Below, piece by piece: positions 9,716 through 18,168 of a stretch of 64,000 bases of DNA (positions within the stretch are counted from its first letter, which is position 1; each line of letters opens with the position of its first letter). Below the pieces are notes generated by a model that saw nothing but the letters and a program-made list of their open reading frames with translations, did no database searches and was not told the DNA's origin. The stretch comes from Rosistilla ulvae (lineage in GTDB: Bacteria; Planctomycetota; Planctomycetia; Pirellulales; Pirellulaceae), in the NCBI RefSeq assembly GCF_007741475.1, contig NZ_CP036261.1, positions 1,798,001-1,862,000 of the forward strand, read 5' to 3'. The position numbers were made by a program, and so were the translations under genes.

Positions 9716-10681
9716 TCAGCTAGCGATCCCATCGGCAACGGTTTGCAGAATCTGTTGGGTGTCGAGCGCCTGCTGATTCATCGCCGTGGCCGCGGTGGCG
9801 TTGCTGACCAGATCGGCAAAAGTGGCCAGCATCCGGGCTTCTTGGTTTCCGTCAAAGGTTTCGCTTTTGACGCTCCCAGCCCGGTCGTGGATCCAGAATC
9901 TTGCCGGCTTCGAAGGCCACGGACGGGTGAAGTCGTCGCAGACGATCGACGCCTGGTCGCCAGCGATTTCGAACCACTTCCGCGTCGCGGTGTCATAGGC
10001 ACAGTTCACCGTGGCGGTCAGGTCGTCGCCAAAGTCCAACAGGCTGCTGCTGCGAAACCAGATGCCCCGATCCTGCCGGCCGATCGATTGTACCGCGACC
10101 GGCAGACGGCCCGCCGCCCACCGCGCCATCCCGTACGCATACCAACCGAGATCCAACAGACAACCGCCGCCCAGTTCGGGGTTCAGCCGATGGTCGTCCG
10201 ATTGAAACGGTTCAAAAAACGAACAAGCGACGCTGATATGCTGCACTCGTCCGAGTTCGCCTGCGTCGATCGATTGCCGGATTCGATCGGTCCGCAGATG
10301 ATGCAGCCAAGCGGTTGCGTCGAGCCATTGCCGGCCGCGGTCGCGACAGCGTTGGTCGATCGCTTGAGCTTCGGCCAGCGTCATCGCAACCGGCTTTTCG
10401 ACGATCAGATGTTTGCCCGCATCGGCGGCGGCCAAGGCCCAGTCGTGATGCAGCGATGGGGGCAACGGGATATAGACCGCGTCGATACTGTCGCTGGCGA
10501 GCATTGCGTCGTAGCTGTCGAAGGCTTGAGCGATCCCGTACTGATCGGCGTACCAACGAGCCCGCGCGGGATCGCGACTGGCGATCCCCACGACTTGAAT
10601 CGCATCGACCGATTGCATATCGGCGACGATCCGCCGCGCGATCCGCGCCGTTCCCAAAACTCCAAAACGTAAAGCGTTCAA
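9716..10681 (-). CDS. Gfo/Idh/MocA family oxidoreductase
   Basis: A 321-residue NAD(P)-dependent sugar dehydrogenase-like protein. The N-terminal Rossmann fold starts FGVLGTARIARRI, and the conserved EKP motif lies in LIVEKPVAMTLAEAQ near residue 95. The C-terminal alpha/beta domain has GGGCLLDLGWYAYGMARW. There is no export signal, so it is probably cytoplasmic. The family oxidises or reduces sugars, inositols and related compounds; the substrate cannot be inferred. Convergent with the lipoprotein gene, with an 11-bp gap. Confidence 0.9.
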   Translation of the reverse strand: MNALRFGVLGTARIARRIVADMQSVDAIQVVGIASRDPARARWYADQYGIAQAFDSYDAMLASDSIDAVYIPLPPSLHHDWALAAADAGKHLIVEKPVAMTLAEAQAIDQRCRDRGRQWLDATAWLHHLRTDRIRQSIDAGELGRVQHISVACSFFEPFQSDDHRLNPELGGGCLLDLGWYAYGMARWAAGRLPVAVQSIGRQDRGIWFRSSSLLDFGDDLTATVNCAYDTATRKWFEIAGDQASIVCDDFTRPWPSKPARFWIHDRAGSVKSETFDGNQEARMLATFADLVSNATAATAMNQQALDTQQILQTVADGIAS

Positions 10682-10859
10682 GCGAAATATCCGATCCGCA
10701 AACCAAGCGGTTTGCGCAAATAAACAAATAGCGAAGCAACAGACCGCCGGAGTGCATGCCGGAGGAAATCTGTTTCAAAATAGGCGACGTGAGCGACTGA
10801 ACACCAGCCCAATGCCAGTTACTTCGATGGTTACGTACGGGCTGGGTGGGCAAAAACAG
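10682..10859. other. upstream region of the oxidoreductase
   Basis: 178 bp between the 5' end of the oxidoreductase gene and the repeat array. It should contain that gene's promoter; nothing specific was recognised. Confidence 0.3.
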
Positions 10860-11740
10860 AACTCTAATCTGCTCTAATCCACGCTGATCCAATTCAGGAA
10901 CCTTCGAGCGAGCAGAGGAACCAACAACTTCTCCTGGCACCTCGCCTTCGATCAGCGAAGATCAGTGGTTTCAATAACGGAACGCTAATCTGCTCTAATC
11001 CACGCTAATCCAATTCAGGAAACTTCGAGCGACCAGTGGAACCGACAACTTCGCCTGGCACCTCGCCTTCCATCAGCATCGATTAGCGAAGTTCAGCGGT
11101 TCAATAGCGGAACTCTAATCTGCTCTAATCCACGCTAATCCACGCTAATCCAATTCCGGAAACTTCGAGCGACCTGAGTAACCGACAACTTCTCCTGGCA
11201 CCTCGCCTTCCATCAGCGTCGATTGGCGAAGATCTGTGGTTTCAATAACGGAACGCTAATCCAATTCTGGAAATTTCGAGCGACCAGAGGAACCGACAAC
11301 TTCGTCTGGCACCTCGCCTTCGATCAGCGTCGATTAGCGAAGATCGGTGGTTTCAATAACGGAACGCTAATCTGCTCTAATCCAATTCCGGAAACTTCGA
11401 GCGACCAGAGGAACCGACAACTTCTCCTGGCACCTCGACCTCGATCAGCGTCGATTAGCGAAGATCTGTGGTTTCAATAACGGAACGCTAATCTGCTCTA
11501 ATCCACGCTAATCCAATTCCGGAAACTTCGAGCGACCAGAGGAACCGACAACTTCTCCTGGCACCTCGACCTCGATCAGCGTCGATTAGCGAAGATCTGT
11601 GGTTTCAATAACGGAACGCAAATCTGCTCTAATCCACGCTAATCCAATTCCGGAAACTTCGAGCGACCAGAGGAACCAAATAACTTCGCCTGGCAGCTCG
11701 CCTTCCATCAGCGTCGAGTCCTGAAGATCGGTGGTTTCAA
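10860..11740. repeat. tandem array of seven 111-141 bp units with nested 10-bp repeats
   Basis: Units begin with aac(g/t)ctaat at 10860, 10981, 11111, 11252, 11363, 11484 and 11615, and the last ends near 11740. Spacings are 121, 130, 141, 111, 121, 131 and about 126. The differences come mostly from 10-bp blocks of the type ctaatccacg or ctaatctgct: the fourth unit has none extra, the fifth one, the sixth and seventh two, the third three. The first unit lacks a different 10-bp block (gtcgattagc). The remainder, with gaaacttcgagcgacc and cctggcacctcg, is well conserved. No frame is open through it, so it is non-coding. Confidence 0.9.
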
Positions 11741-11837
11741 GCTGGCCATGCTCGCGAGGAAAGGGGCCTGGTCGCGTCGCGACACCGGGCTGGCAGCTTA
11801 TTCGACGATCGGTCATCATAAAAGCCAAGGAGCCCTC

Positions 11838-12059
11838 ATGAACCCGTCTGAATCGATGCAACAACAGATTAACAAGCTACAGGAAACCGTCGCGTTCCAG
11901 CAACGAACGATCGACCATTTTCAAGAAGCCTTATTGCAGATCCGCCGCGAATTGGACAACGCGACGCGGCAGCTGGAGCAGCAAAAAGGCCGCGTCCACT
12001 GGCTCTCGGAGAACATCGCCGGCGACAACCTGCCTCATGAGAAGCCGCCGCACTATTGA
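11838..12059 (+). CDS. SlyX-like coiled-coil protein
   Basis: A 73-residue protein from the ATG at 11838, preceded by AAGGAG. It is almost entirely a predicted coiled coil: INKLQETVAFQQRTIDHFQE followed by ALLQIRRELDNATRQLEQQK. The tail GDNLPHEKPPHY matches the SlyX family ending in a Pro-rich PPHY. SlyX proteins are small, cytoplasmic and of unclear function. It is convergent with the flagellar operon and separated from the array by about 100 bp. Confidence 0.85.
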   Translation: MNPSESMQQQINKLQETVAFQQRTIDHFQEALLQIRRELDNATRQLEQQKGRVHWLSENIAGDNLPHEKPPHY

Positions 12060-12083
12060 TGTTCGGCAACCGCTGGCGGCAAC

Positions 12084-12416
12084 CTATCCGCGACGGGAGA
12101 GTTGGAACAGTTCGAACATCGGGTCGGCGATCTGCGAAGCAGACGATTCGGTGATCTCGTCGACCATCACCTGATCCAACTGCTGTTGAAAGATCTCTTC
12201 GGCTTGGCCGCCGTGAAAGTAGGCGGCTTTGTCGTGCGTCTTGTGCATCGACGACATCAGTTCGCCAAACAGCGTCTTGCCGACGAAGTCGCGAAACAGC
12301 GTCTGCATCTCATCGGCCGGTGCGGCTTGCAAGGAATTGCCCGATTGCTGCAGATTCGACTTCGAATGCGCCGCCGCTTGGTTGGTAAGCGATTGATTAT
12401 GGATTCCGCTGATCAT
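12084..12416 (-). CDS. flgJ: flagellar rod-binding protein, FlgJ N-terminal type
   Basis: 110 residues with the rod-binding domain only: LFRDFVGKTLFGELMSSMHK then YFHGGQAEEIFQQQLDQVMV. It lacks the peptidoglycan hydrolase domain found at the C-terminus of enterobacterial FlgJ, so another enzyme must open the wall for the rod. The ATG overlaps the flgI stop (ATGA), so translation is probably coupled. Last gene of the flagellar operon here. Confidence 0.85.
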   Translation of the reverse strand: MISGIHNQSLTNQAAAHSKSNLQQSGNSLQAAPADEMQTLFRDFVGKTLFGELMSSMHKTHDKAAYFHGGQAEEIFQQQLDQVMVDEITESSASQIADPMFELFQLSRRG

Positions 12417-13516
12417 TGGAAGATCACATCTCCGTAAAGGTCGCCTTTGGTTTTCAAGGCTTTGATAATTGCGATCAGATCGTCGGTGGGAACTTCCAAC
12501 GCGTTGAGCGCATCGGCCAGATTCTTCAGCTTCGCGTTTTCGGCTTTGGGCGCCGCCGCATCGACCGGCACAAACCCCGGCCGCGCACCCGCTTCGATTC
12601 GTAGGTTGCGATGCGTGATCAGCACCGGCGCGATCCGCACCTCTTCGCCGATCACGACCACCCCTTCGCGTTCGTTGATCACGACGCGGGTGTCATTGTT
12701 GGGCAGCGCGACACGCAGCCCCAACAACAGCGAGATGAACGAGATCGGATTGTTTCGGTAGACCGGCGGTATGTCGACTTCGATATGTAATTGATCGATC
12801 GCACGAGCCACGGGGACACGAGCCGACGGATCGATCCCAGCCGATTCGCCGGTCAGCGGTTGTTCGCCTTGGCTGTTGATCGCATCTTCGATCCATTGCA
12901 CGGTGTCGAAGTCGGCGAAGTCGCGATCCAGGACCAATGTCAGCCTGCCGTTTTCATGAAACGGCGCCAGCAGCGAGCGCTCCATCTTCGCTCCCTGATG
13001 CACCATCGCGGAAGTTGGCGAATCGGGGTTTGAAATCCGCAGCGGCCCTTCGGCCATCGCGTAGACAGTCGGCTGATCGGCTCGCGGGCCCAACAGTGGC
13101 GAGAGCATCAGCGTTCCGCCCGCGAGACTCTTGGCTCCGATCGCGTTGACGGTACAGTCGAGTCGGTCGCCCTGCTGAGCTCCAACTTCGGGAACCCTCG
13201 CGGTGACAAACACCAACGCCACGTTCCCGGCTTGTTCGACATCGTCCAACATCAACTGGCCGCGTGGATCGGTCGAGATCTGGCCGCCCATCAATTGGAT
13301 CATCCGAGCCAACGCTTTGGCGGTCGGCTTGGCATCCGGATCGCCGGTCCCCTTGAGTCCGACGACCAGTCCAAGCCCCTGAACCGTCGTGATCTCTTGC
13401 CCCTTGATGCGGCAGATATCGCGCAGCTTCAGTTCTTCGGCGCTAGCAATAATGGCAAACGCCGTAAATATCGGCAGCATTGCAAGCGTTAGAGTTAGTC
13501 GCATGAGAGCTTTCAT
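12413..13516 (-). CDS. flgI: flagellar basal body P-ring protein FlgI
   Basis: 367 residues from the ATG at 13516, which has a GAGAA ribosome site and opens a signal peptide ending near ASAEE. Family segments: LRDICRIKGQEITTVQGLGL, VGLKGTGD, LARMIQLMGG, VFVTARVPEVGAQQGDRLDC and the C-terminal LNALEVPTDDLIAIIKALK. FlgI forms the periplasmic P ring around the rod and needs FlgA for assembly. An in-frame extension to 13594 exists but carries no leader. Its upstream neighbour is not flgH directly: a plus-strand gene pair sits between. Confidence 0.95.
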   Translation of the reverse strand: MKALMRLTLTLAMLPIFTAFAIIASAEELKLRDICRIKGQEITTVQGLGLVVGLKGTGDPDAKPTAKALARMIQLMGGQISTDPRGQLMLDDVEQAGNVALVFVTARVPEVGAQQGDRLDCTVNAIGAKSLAGGTLMLSPLLGPRADQPTVYAMAEGPLRISNPDSPTSAMVHQGAKMERSLLAPFHENGRLTLVLDRDFADFDTVQWIEDAINSQGEQPLTGESAGIDPSARVPVARAIDQLHIEVDIPPVYRNNPISFISLLLGLRVALPNNDTRVVINEREGVVVIGEEVRIAPVLITHRNLRIEAGARPGFVPVDAAAPKAENAKLKNLADALNALEVPTDDLIAIIKALKTKGDLYGDVIFQ

Positions 13517-13920
13517 GTTCTCGGTGATACGCAAAACTCTTCGACGGTTGCAATAGTCGTTCCATGATAAGCGTGACGTCAGGATCGAGAGCACCTGCTT
13601 CCATAGCTACGCACACCGTCTGAACCCATATGCCTCGCCACTACCCTCTCCCCCCGGTGGATTGCGTTCTGTTTGGCGGGCGGACGGCCACTCCGCAGTG
13701 GGGTTCGGGGAGGGACCGCGATGCGGGCCAGGGCGCCCCTGGGGTTGCCTTAGTGTGGGGTAATGCTTCCTTGGTGGGGTCACCATATTGACTAGTGCCT
13801 TTGGAGTGTTTATCGTGGGCGGGTATTCTCTGATGCGGCATTTTTATGGCCGTTTTCTGTGTAATTCCAACGTCGAAACGTCCTGGAAACGACACGTCAC
13901 CATTTACTTAAGGCCTAGCC
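13517..13920. other. intergenic region between flgI and the DUF1559 gene
   Basis: 404 bp between divergent genes. It should hold a promoter for flgI-flgJ, now separated from flgH, and for the DUF1559 gene (see 13788-13816). Nothing else was recognised. Confidence 0.4.
13788..13816 (+). promoter_or_regulatory. candidate sigma-70 promoter of the DUF1559 gene
   Basis: TTGACT at 13788-13793 and TATCGT at 13811-13816 with 17-bp spacing, about 105 bp upstream of the DUF1559 ATG. The -10 box is a partial match, so this is only a candidate. Confidence 0.3.
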
Positions 13921-14880
13921 ATGTTTGGTTTCCGACACAACCGATTGAACAGCCGCGGTTTTACGCTGGTTGAATTGCTGGTTGTCATTGCGATCATCGG
14001 TATTCTTGTCGGACTATTGCTGCCAGCTGTTCAAGCGGCTCGCGAAGCGGCTCGCCGGATGCAGTGTTCGAACAATATTAAACAGATCGGATTGGCGGTT
14101 CATAACTACCACGACACCTTCAAAACATTTCCGCCTGGAGCGCTCCTGCCAGGTACCAACTGTAATACCGTTGCACCTTCGGAGCCGATCATGAATCACA
14201 CGGCATACCAGATGTTGTTGCCGTTTCTGGAACTCAACAATTTGTATGAGAAGTTCAATTTCAGTCTGCCAAGTGGAAAATCGTTATATGTCGGTGCCAA
14301 CGGTTGTGCCGCTGCGACACCAACCACAGATCAATTGGCCTTAGTAACCAGTCCCGTGGCCGCGTTTTTGTGTCCTTCGGATCCGGGACCAGAACAGGGG
14401 GATGACAACCATTCATTTTCGATGGCAAAAACTGCCTATCGAACGAGTTACGCATTAGTGTCGCATCAAAATGACCCTTCCTGGACCAAGTCGTGGAAAG
14501 CAGAGACCCATCCTGCAAAAGGTGTCTGGGGCCCCAATGGAGCCGCACGTTTCCGCGACATCACCGATGGCACTAGCAACACATGTGCGATTGTCGAAGC
14601 TCCGTTGCAAAAGAAAGGTGGGGAAAAGTGGAATGGACCCTATTGGAACACTTACACCTATACCTACTGGGCCGTCATCTATAATCGTGGTCTGAACGTG
14701 ATTGTTGCTGATACGCCGCCAGGCGTCACTCGCAACGGTGCTGGCAGCTCGCATGTCAGCGGGGCGATGATCATGCTGTGCGATGGTTCGGTGCGATTCC
14801 TAAGTGAGAACGTCGATCAAATCGGCGTCCTAAACGCGTTGGTATCCGCGCGTGGTGGAGAGGTTCTCGCGTCCTTTTAG
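13921..14880 (+). CDS. DUF1559 domain protein with type IV prepilin-like N-terminus
   Basis: 319 residues. The N-terminus has the prepilin methylation motif and hydrophobic helix: SRGFTLVELLVVIAIIGILV at about residues 10-29. Then LLPAVQAAREAARRMQC and the SNNIKQIGLAVHNYHDTFKTFP segment define the DUF1559 (SBP_bac_10-like) family, which is hugely expanded in planctomycetes. The C-terminus has the typical H-x9-DGSVRFLSENVD ending. Probably processed by a prepilin peptidase and exported; function unknown. It lies inside the flagellar operon on the opposite strand and looks A/T-richer than its neighbours. Confidence 0.92.
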   Translation: MFGFRHNRLNSRGFTLVELLVVIAIIGILVGLLLPAVQAAREAARRMQCSNNIKQIGLAVHNYHDTFKTFPPGALLPGTNCNTVAPSEPIMNHTAYQMLLPFLELNNLYEKFNFSLPSGKSLYVGANGCAAATPTTDQLALVTSPVAAFLCPSDPGPEQGDDNHSFSMAKTAYRTSYALVSHQNDPSWTKSWKAETHPAKGVWGPNGAARFRDITDGTSNTCAIVEAPLQKKGGEKWNGPYWNTYTYTYWAVIYNRGLNVIVADTPPGVTRNGAGSSHVSGAMIMLCDGSVRFLSENVDQIGVLNALVSARGGEVLASF

Positions 14881-14939
14881 GTCTTATTTAGCCTTGCTGC
14901 AAATCTGTTCGCACATCGTCCCATTCTGGATTTAGCTTG

Positions 14940-15347
14940 ATGAAGTTCCCGATTGTTACTGCGTTTCCGTTTCTCTGTGCTCTAACTTTGATCGCGGGAT
15001 GTTCAGGCCCGCCTTCGGATCAGCCCGATTTGGGCCAGGTCACGGGCGTCGTTACTCTAGATGGTGAGCCATTGCCCGCTGCACAAATTGTTTTTCAACC
15101 GACCGAAGGACGCGCTTCGAATGGACTGACCGATGCGGAGGGTAACTACGTCTTGGACTTTAATCTCGATACGCCAGGAGCCAAAGTTGGATCACATCAG
15201 GTGAGGATCACGACCTTTTCCGAGGTCGATCCTAGCCAAGAGCCAACGCCTGAACTACTGCCGGCGAAGTACCATTCCAAGACGGAGCTAACCGCTACGG
15301 TTGCTGCGGGTGACAACGAAATTCCGTTTGATCTGCAATCTAAGTAA
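14940..15347 (+). CDS. lipoprotein with carboxypeptidase-regulatory-like domain
   Basis: 135 residues from the ATG at 14940. The leader ends in the lipobox TLIAGC (about Cys22). The body VTGVVTLDGEPLPAAQIVFQ, then the TDAEGNYVLDF part, is the transthyretin/carboxypeptidase-regulatory-like beta-sandwich that very often follows DUF1559 genes in planctomycetes. The 59-bp gap suggests one transcript with the DUF1559 gene. Role unknown; probably an envelope partner of that protein. Confidence 0.85.
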   Translation: MKFPIVTAFPFLCALTLIAGCSGPPSDQPDLGQVTGVVTLDGEPLPAAQIVFQPTEGRASNGLTDAEGNYVLDFNLDTPGAKVGSHQVRITTFSEVDPSQEPTPELLPAKYHSKTELTATVAAGDNEIPFDLQSK

Positions 15348-15368
15348 CCATTGACGAGTTGGCGAACT

Positions 15369-16163
15369 TTAGAACGGTTGCAGCGTTTCGAACCAACGCG
15401 TGAACCAACCGCGTTTGTAGCCGTCTCGCATCCGGCCGCGATCGTTTTTGCGGATTTGCAGATCCAGCAGATCGCGGCTGAGGACGACGTTGTCCGGCCC
15501 GATGTCCTCGCTGCGGCAGGTGCCCGAGAGGAACGTCTCCCAGACGTTTTCATTCACGTACATCGTCTTGTGAGCTTCGACGACCAAGTTGCCGTTGGGG
15601 CGAATGTCGACGACGCGGGCGGCGATGTTAAACGACAGCGCCTCGCGACTCTCGATCTCCGAATCGGCCCGATACAAACTGTTGACGGTCCCTTGCAGAC
15701 GGAGATCGCCACCTTCATGCGTATCGGGCTGAAGTTTGCCACCGCGAAGATTGATCCAGTCTTTTAGAAGCGTGTCGTACAATCCGTTCTTTCGCGTCGA
15801 GGCGGAGCCCTCGGCTTGAACGCGGGCGATTTCATCGACACGGATCGTGACGATGTCGTTCATCTGCAACGTGCGTGTGGGAGGTGGCGGGATGTAGGTC
15901 CAACTGGCCGATTGCAATCCCAACGGCGCATCGTAACGCTGAGTGTATTGGGCGCCAGCAGCCTGCGATGGAGCGGCACGAGAGGGATCAGGCGCCGCCG
16001 CGCCGCGATCATAGGGATCGCTGTTTTGATTCGACGGCGGCGCGATATCTTCGGTCCCAATTCCCGATTGAACTTGGGGGAATGGATTTTCTTGAGCTAC
16101 CGCTACGGCAGCGCAACCCAACAGCAAACCGACAAACCACGTCGATGAGATGGCTTTGAGCAT
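15369..16163 (-). CDS. flgH: flagellar basal body L-ring protein FlgH
   Basis: 264 residues. The leader VGLLLGC could be a lipobox (Cys17), as expected for the outer-membrane lipoprotein of the L ring. An unusual Pro/Gln/Ala-rich insert (about 25-80) precedes the conserved core: MNDIVTIRVDEIARVQAEGS, FNIAARVVDIRPNGNLVVEA, and GTCRSEDIGPDNVVLSRDLL. It follows flgA with a 62-bp gap. The gene after it should be flgI but is interrupted by a convergent gene pair. Confidence 0.93.
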   Translation of the reverse strand: MLKAISSTWFVGLLLGCAAVAVAQENPFPQVQSGIGTEDIAPPSNQNSDPYDRGAAAPDPSRAAPSQAAGAQYTQRYDAPLGLQSASWTYIPPPPTRTLQMNDIVTIRVDEIARVQAEGSASTRKNGLYDTLLKDWINLRGGKLQPDTHEGGDLRLQGTVNSLYRADSEIESREALSFNIAARVVDIRPNGNLVVEAHKTMYVNENVWETFLSGTCRSEDIGPDNVVLSRDLLDLQIRKNDRGRMRDGYKRGWFTRWFETLQPF

Positions 16164-16225
16164 TCGATGATTCCCTGGGTTTTGCTGAGTTTATCTGGTT
16201 GGGAGTTGGTGTCGCAGGGCACCGA

Positions 16226-17320
16226 TTAGCGTTGCACTTGCGGGGCGCGAGTGACGATCTCGACCAGCCCTGTGCTGATCACGCGAGCCAACAACCGCTT
16301 GCGATCTTCGATCGTTTCGATCTGAATCAGATCCCCTTCGGAACCTTCGCCCATCGCCTTGCCGCCGGTGCGAATCACGATCGCCCCGCCGACAACCATG
16401 ACTTCGACCATGTCGTTGCGACGGACCAAGATCGGCGGTCCCACATCGGTCTGTTGGACCCAACGCCCCGCGGGGACGTTCCGTTTAACTTCCTGGCCTA
16501 TCAACTGGCTCATGTCGGTAGCCAAATGATCGCTGCGGACGGTCGAATCTATCACCTTCCATTGCAGTTGACTGGGACCGATGATCTGCCCGCGGGAAAG
16601 GTTCTGCGTGGCGACGATCGCGCGAGGCAATTCGTTGATCTGCAGATAGACGGGCACCTCCCGCTTCTCTCCTTCCACGGCCGATGTCAGGACAAAACGA
16701 GCGACACCGGCGGTGATCGTCGTGGGGACAGCAACGCGTTGGTAACTGGTGATCTCTTCGACTTGGGCGATCGGCAGTCGTTCCCAATCGATCTTGTATT
16801 CGAAGTCGTTTTCGTAGTCCTGCATCGCTTTTTCGACAACTCGCTCGATCAAGCGTTTGCTCTGCGGATCGATTTCTTTCGGCGCGACTTCCGCCACCGT
16901 GGTGACCACTTTCGCAGCGACTTGCACGACGGGATTGGATCGGACGCTTGTCGATTCGGGGCCGACCCAAAGGATCGGTGCGGTGACCAGTTTGGAATGA
17001 TTGAGCGCTTCGGCCAAACGATATCGCATCAACTGTAGCGGTCGTCCATCGGTGGGGATCAATCCAACCGTCGATTTGCGCAGCTGATCCCAGACGTTGT
17101 CGGGGATCGAAACCGGTTGAACCACATCTTCGACACGCACGATCGACGAGGTGACCGTGACGTTGGGCTTCAACTGCAGTGTCCACGGATCGGACTGCTG
17201 TGCGAACGCAGCGGAGCTGAACAGGCCAAGCCAAACGCCGACGGCGCAGACCAGTTGCCAGCCGGCGACAGGTCGTCGCTGCGTTCCTGAGCCGCGAAAT
17301 CCGTGGCGTTCTGCAATCAT
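16226..17320 (-). CDS. flgA: flagellar P-ring assembly chaperone FlgA
   Basis: 364 residues from the ATG at 17320; a TTG at 17347 in the same frame is an alternative start. The leader (about 20-40) has WQLVCAVGVWLGLFSSAAFA. The C-terminal SAF-type half has LPRAIVATQNLSRGQIIGPS, the GQEVKRNVPAGRWVQQTDV segment and LVRRNDMVEVMVVGGAIVIR, typical for FlgA. The protein is longer than enterobacterial FlgA because of an N-terminal domain. It helps polymerise FlgI in the periplasm. It lies 29 bp after flgG, in the operon. Confidence 0.92.
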   Translation of the reverse strand: MIAERHGFRGSGTQRRPVAGWQLVCAVGVWLGLFSSAAFAQQSDPWTLQLKPNVTVTSSIVRVEDVVQPVSIPDNVWDQLRKSTVGLIPTDGRPLQLMRYRLAEALNHSKLVTAPILWVGPESTSVRSNPVVQVAAKVVTTVAEVAPKEIDPQSKRLIERVVEKAMQDYENDFEYKIDWERLPIAQVEEITSYQRVAVPTTITAGVARFVLTSAVEGEKREVPVYLQINELPRAIVATQNLSRGQIIGPSQLQWKVIDSTVRSDHLATDMSQLIGQEVKRNVPAGRWVQQTDVGPPILVRRNDMVEVMVVGGAIVIRTGGKAMGEGSEGDLIQIETIEDRKRLLARVISTGLVEIVTRAPQVQR

Positions 17321-17349
17321 CGTGGAGGTAATAATCAGAGATCCCAAGA

Positions 17350-18156
17350 TTAGAAACGACGTAGGTTGGCGATGGTTTGCATCATTTGGTCGCCCGCCTG
17401 GACGGCTTGCGAATTCAACTCAAACGCCCGCTGTGTGGTGATCAGGTCGATCAACTCACGGACCGGTTCGACGTTAGAAACCTCGAGATTTCCCTGCCGA
17501 ATCACTCCAGCGCCATCGCTGCCCGGCTCGCTCAGCTGGTTGGTTCCCGATGCTTCGGTCTCTTGATACAGATTTTCACCGATCTTCAGCAAGCCATCCG
17601 GATTGACGAACTGCGCCAACTGAATCTGCCCCTGCTGTTGCAGTTCGACGGTTCCGGGGATCCGCACCGAGACGATTCCGGTGTCGCTGATTTGGATCTG
17701 CGTTGCGTCTTGTGGGATCGTGATCGGTGGATCGATCAAGCGGCCCGTTTGCGCCGATCCAAGGACCAATTGCCCGTTGGCATTGACGTCCAGATTCGCC
17801 GCGCGAGTGTAGACGGTCGTCTGGCTGCGTGGATCCAAGACGGGCAGGAAGCCGCGTCCTTCGATGCCAAAGTCGAGTTCGCGGCCGGTCTGTTCCAAGG
17901 TTCCTTGGCTGTGATCGGTCTGCGTGCTCATCACGCGAACGCCGAGCCCGATCTGCGTCCCGGTCGGCGTGGGTGTTTGGTTGGAATCTTGCACGCCCGG
18001 ATAGATCTCGTTGCGATACAACAGATCTTCGAAGTTCGCGCGATCGCGTTTGAACCCAGTGGTGTTCACATTCGCCAAATTATTGGCGATCACATCCAAC
18101 TTGGTTTCCATCGCGTCCATACCGGTCGCGGCGGTGTATAGCGTTTGGACACTCAT
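17350..18156 (-). CDS. flgG: flagellar distal rod protein FlgG
   Basis: 268 residues. The N-terminal rod motif is exact: LYTAATGMDAMETKLDVIAN then NLANVNTTGFKRDRANFEDLL. The C-terminal motif NVEPVRELIDLITTQRAFEL, ending with TIANLRRF, is the standard D0 coiled region. FlgG builds the distal rod outside the inner membrane and passes through the P and L rings made by the next genes. It is separated from flgF by 12 bp. Confidence 0.96.
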   Translation of the reverse strand: MSVQTLYTAATGMDAMETKLDVIANNLANVNTTGFKRDRANFEDLLYRNEIYPGVQDSNQTPTPTGTQIGLGVRVMSTQTDHSQGTLEQTGRELDFGIEGRGFLPVLDPRSQTTVYTRAANLDVNANGQLVLGSAQTGRLIDPPITIPQDATQIQISDTGIVSVRIPGTVELQQQGQIQLAQFVNPDGLLKIGENLYQETEASGTNQLSEPGSDGAGVIRQGNLEVSNVEPVRELIDLITTQRAFELNSQAVQAGDQMMQTIANLRRF

Positions 18157-18168
18157 CTATCGCTCCAA

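Noticed and set aside
10860-11740. CRISPR array
   Set aside because: Units are 111-141 bp, repeats are not short and identical with unique spacers, and no cas gene is near.
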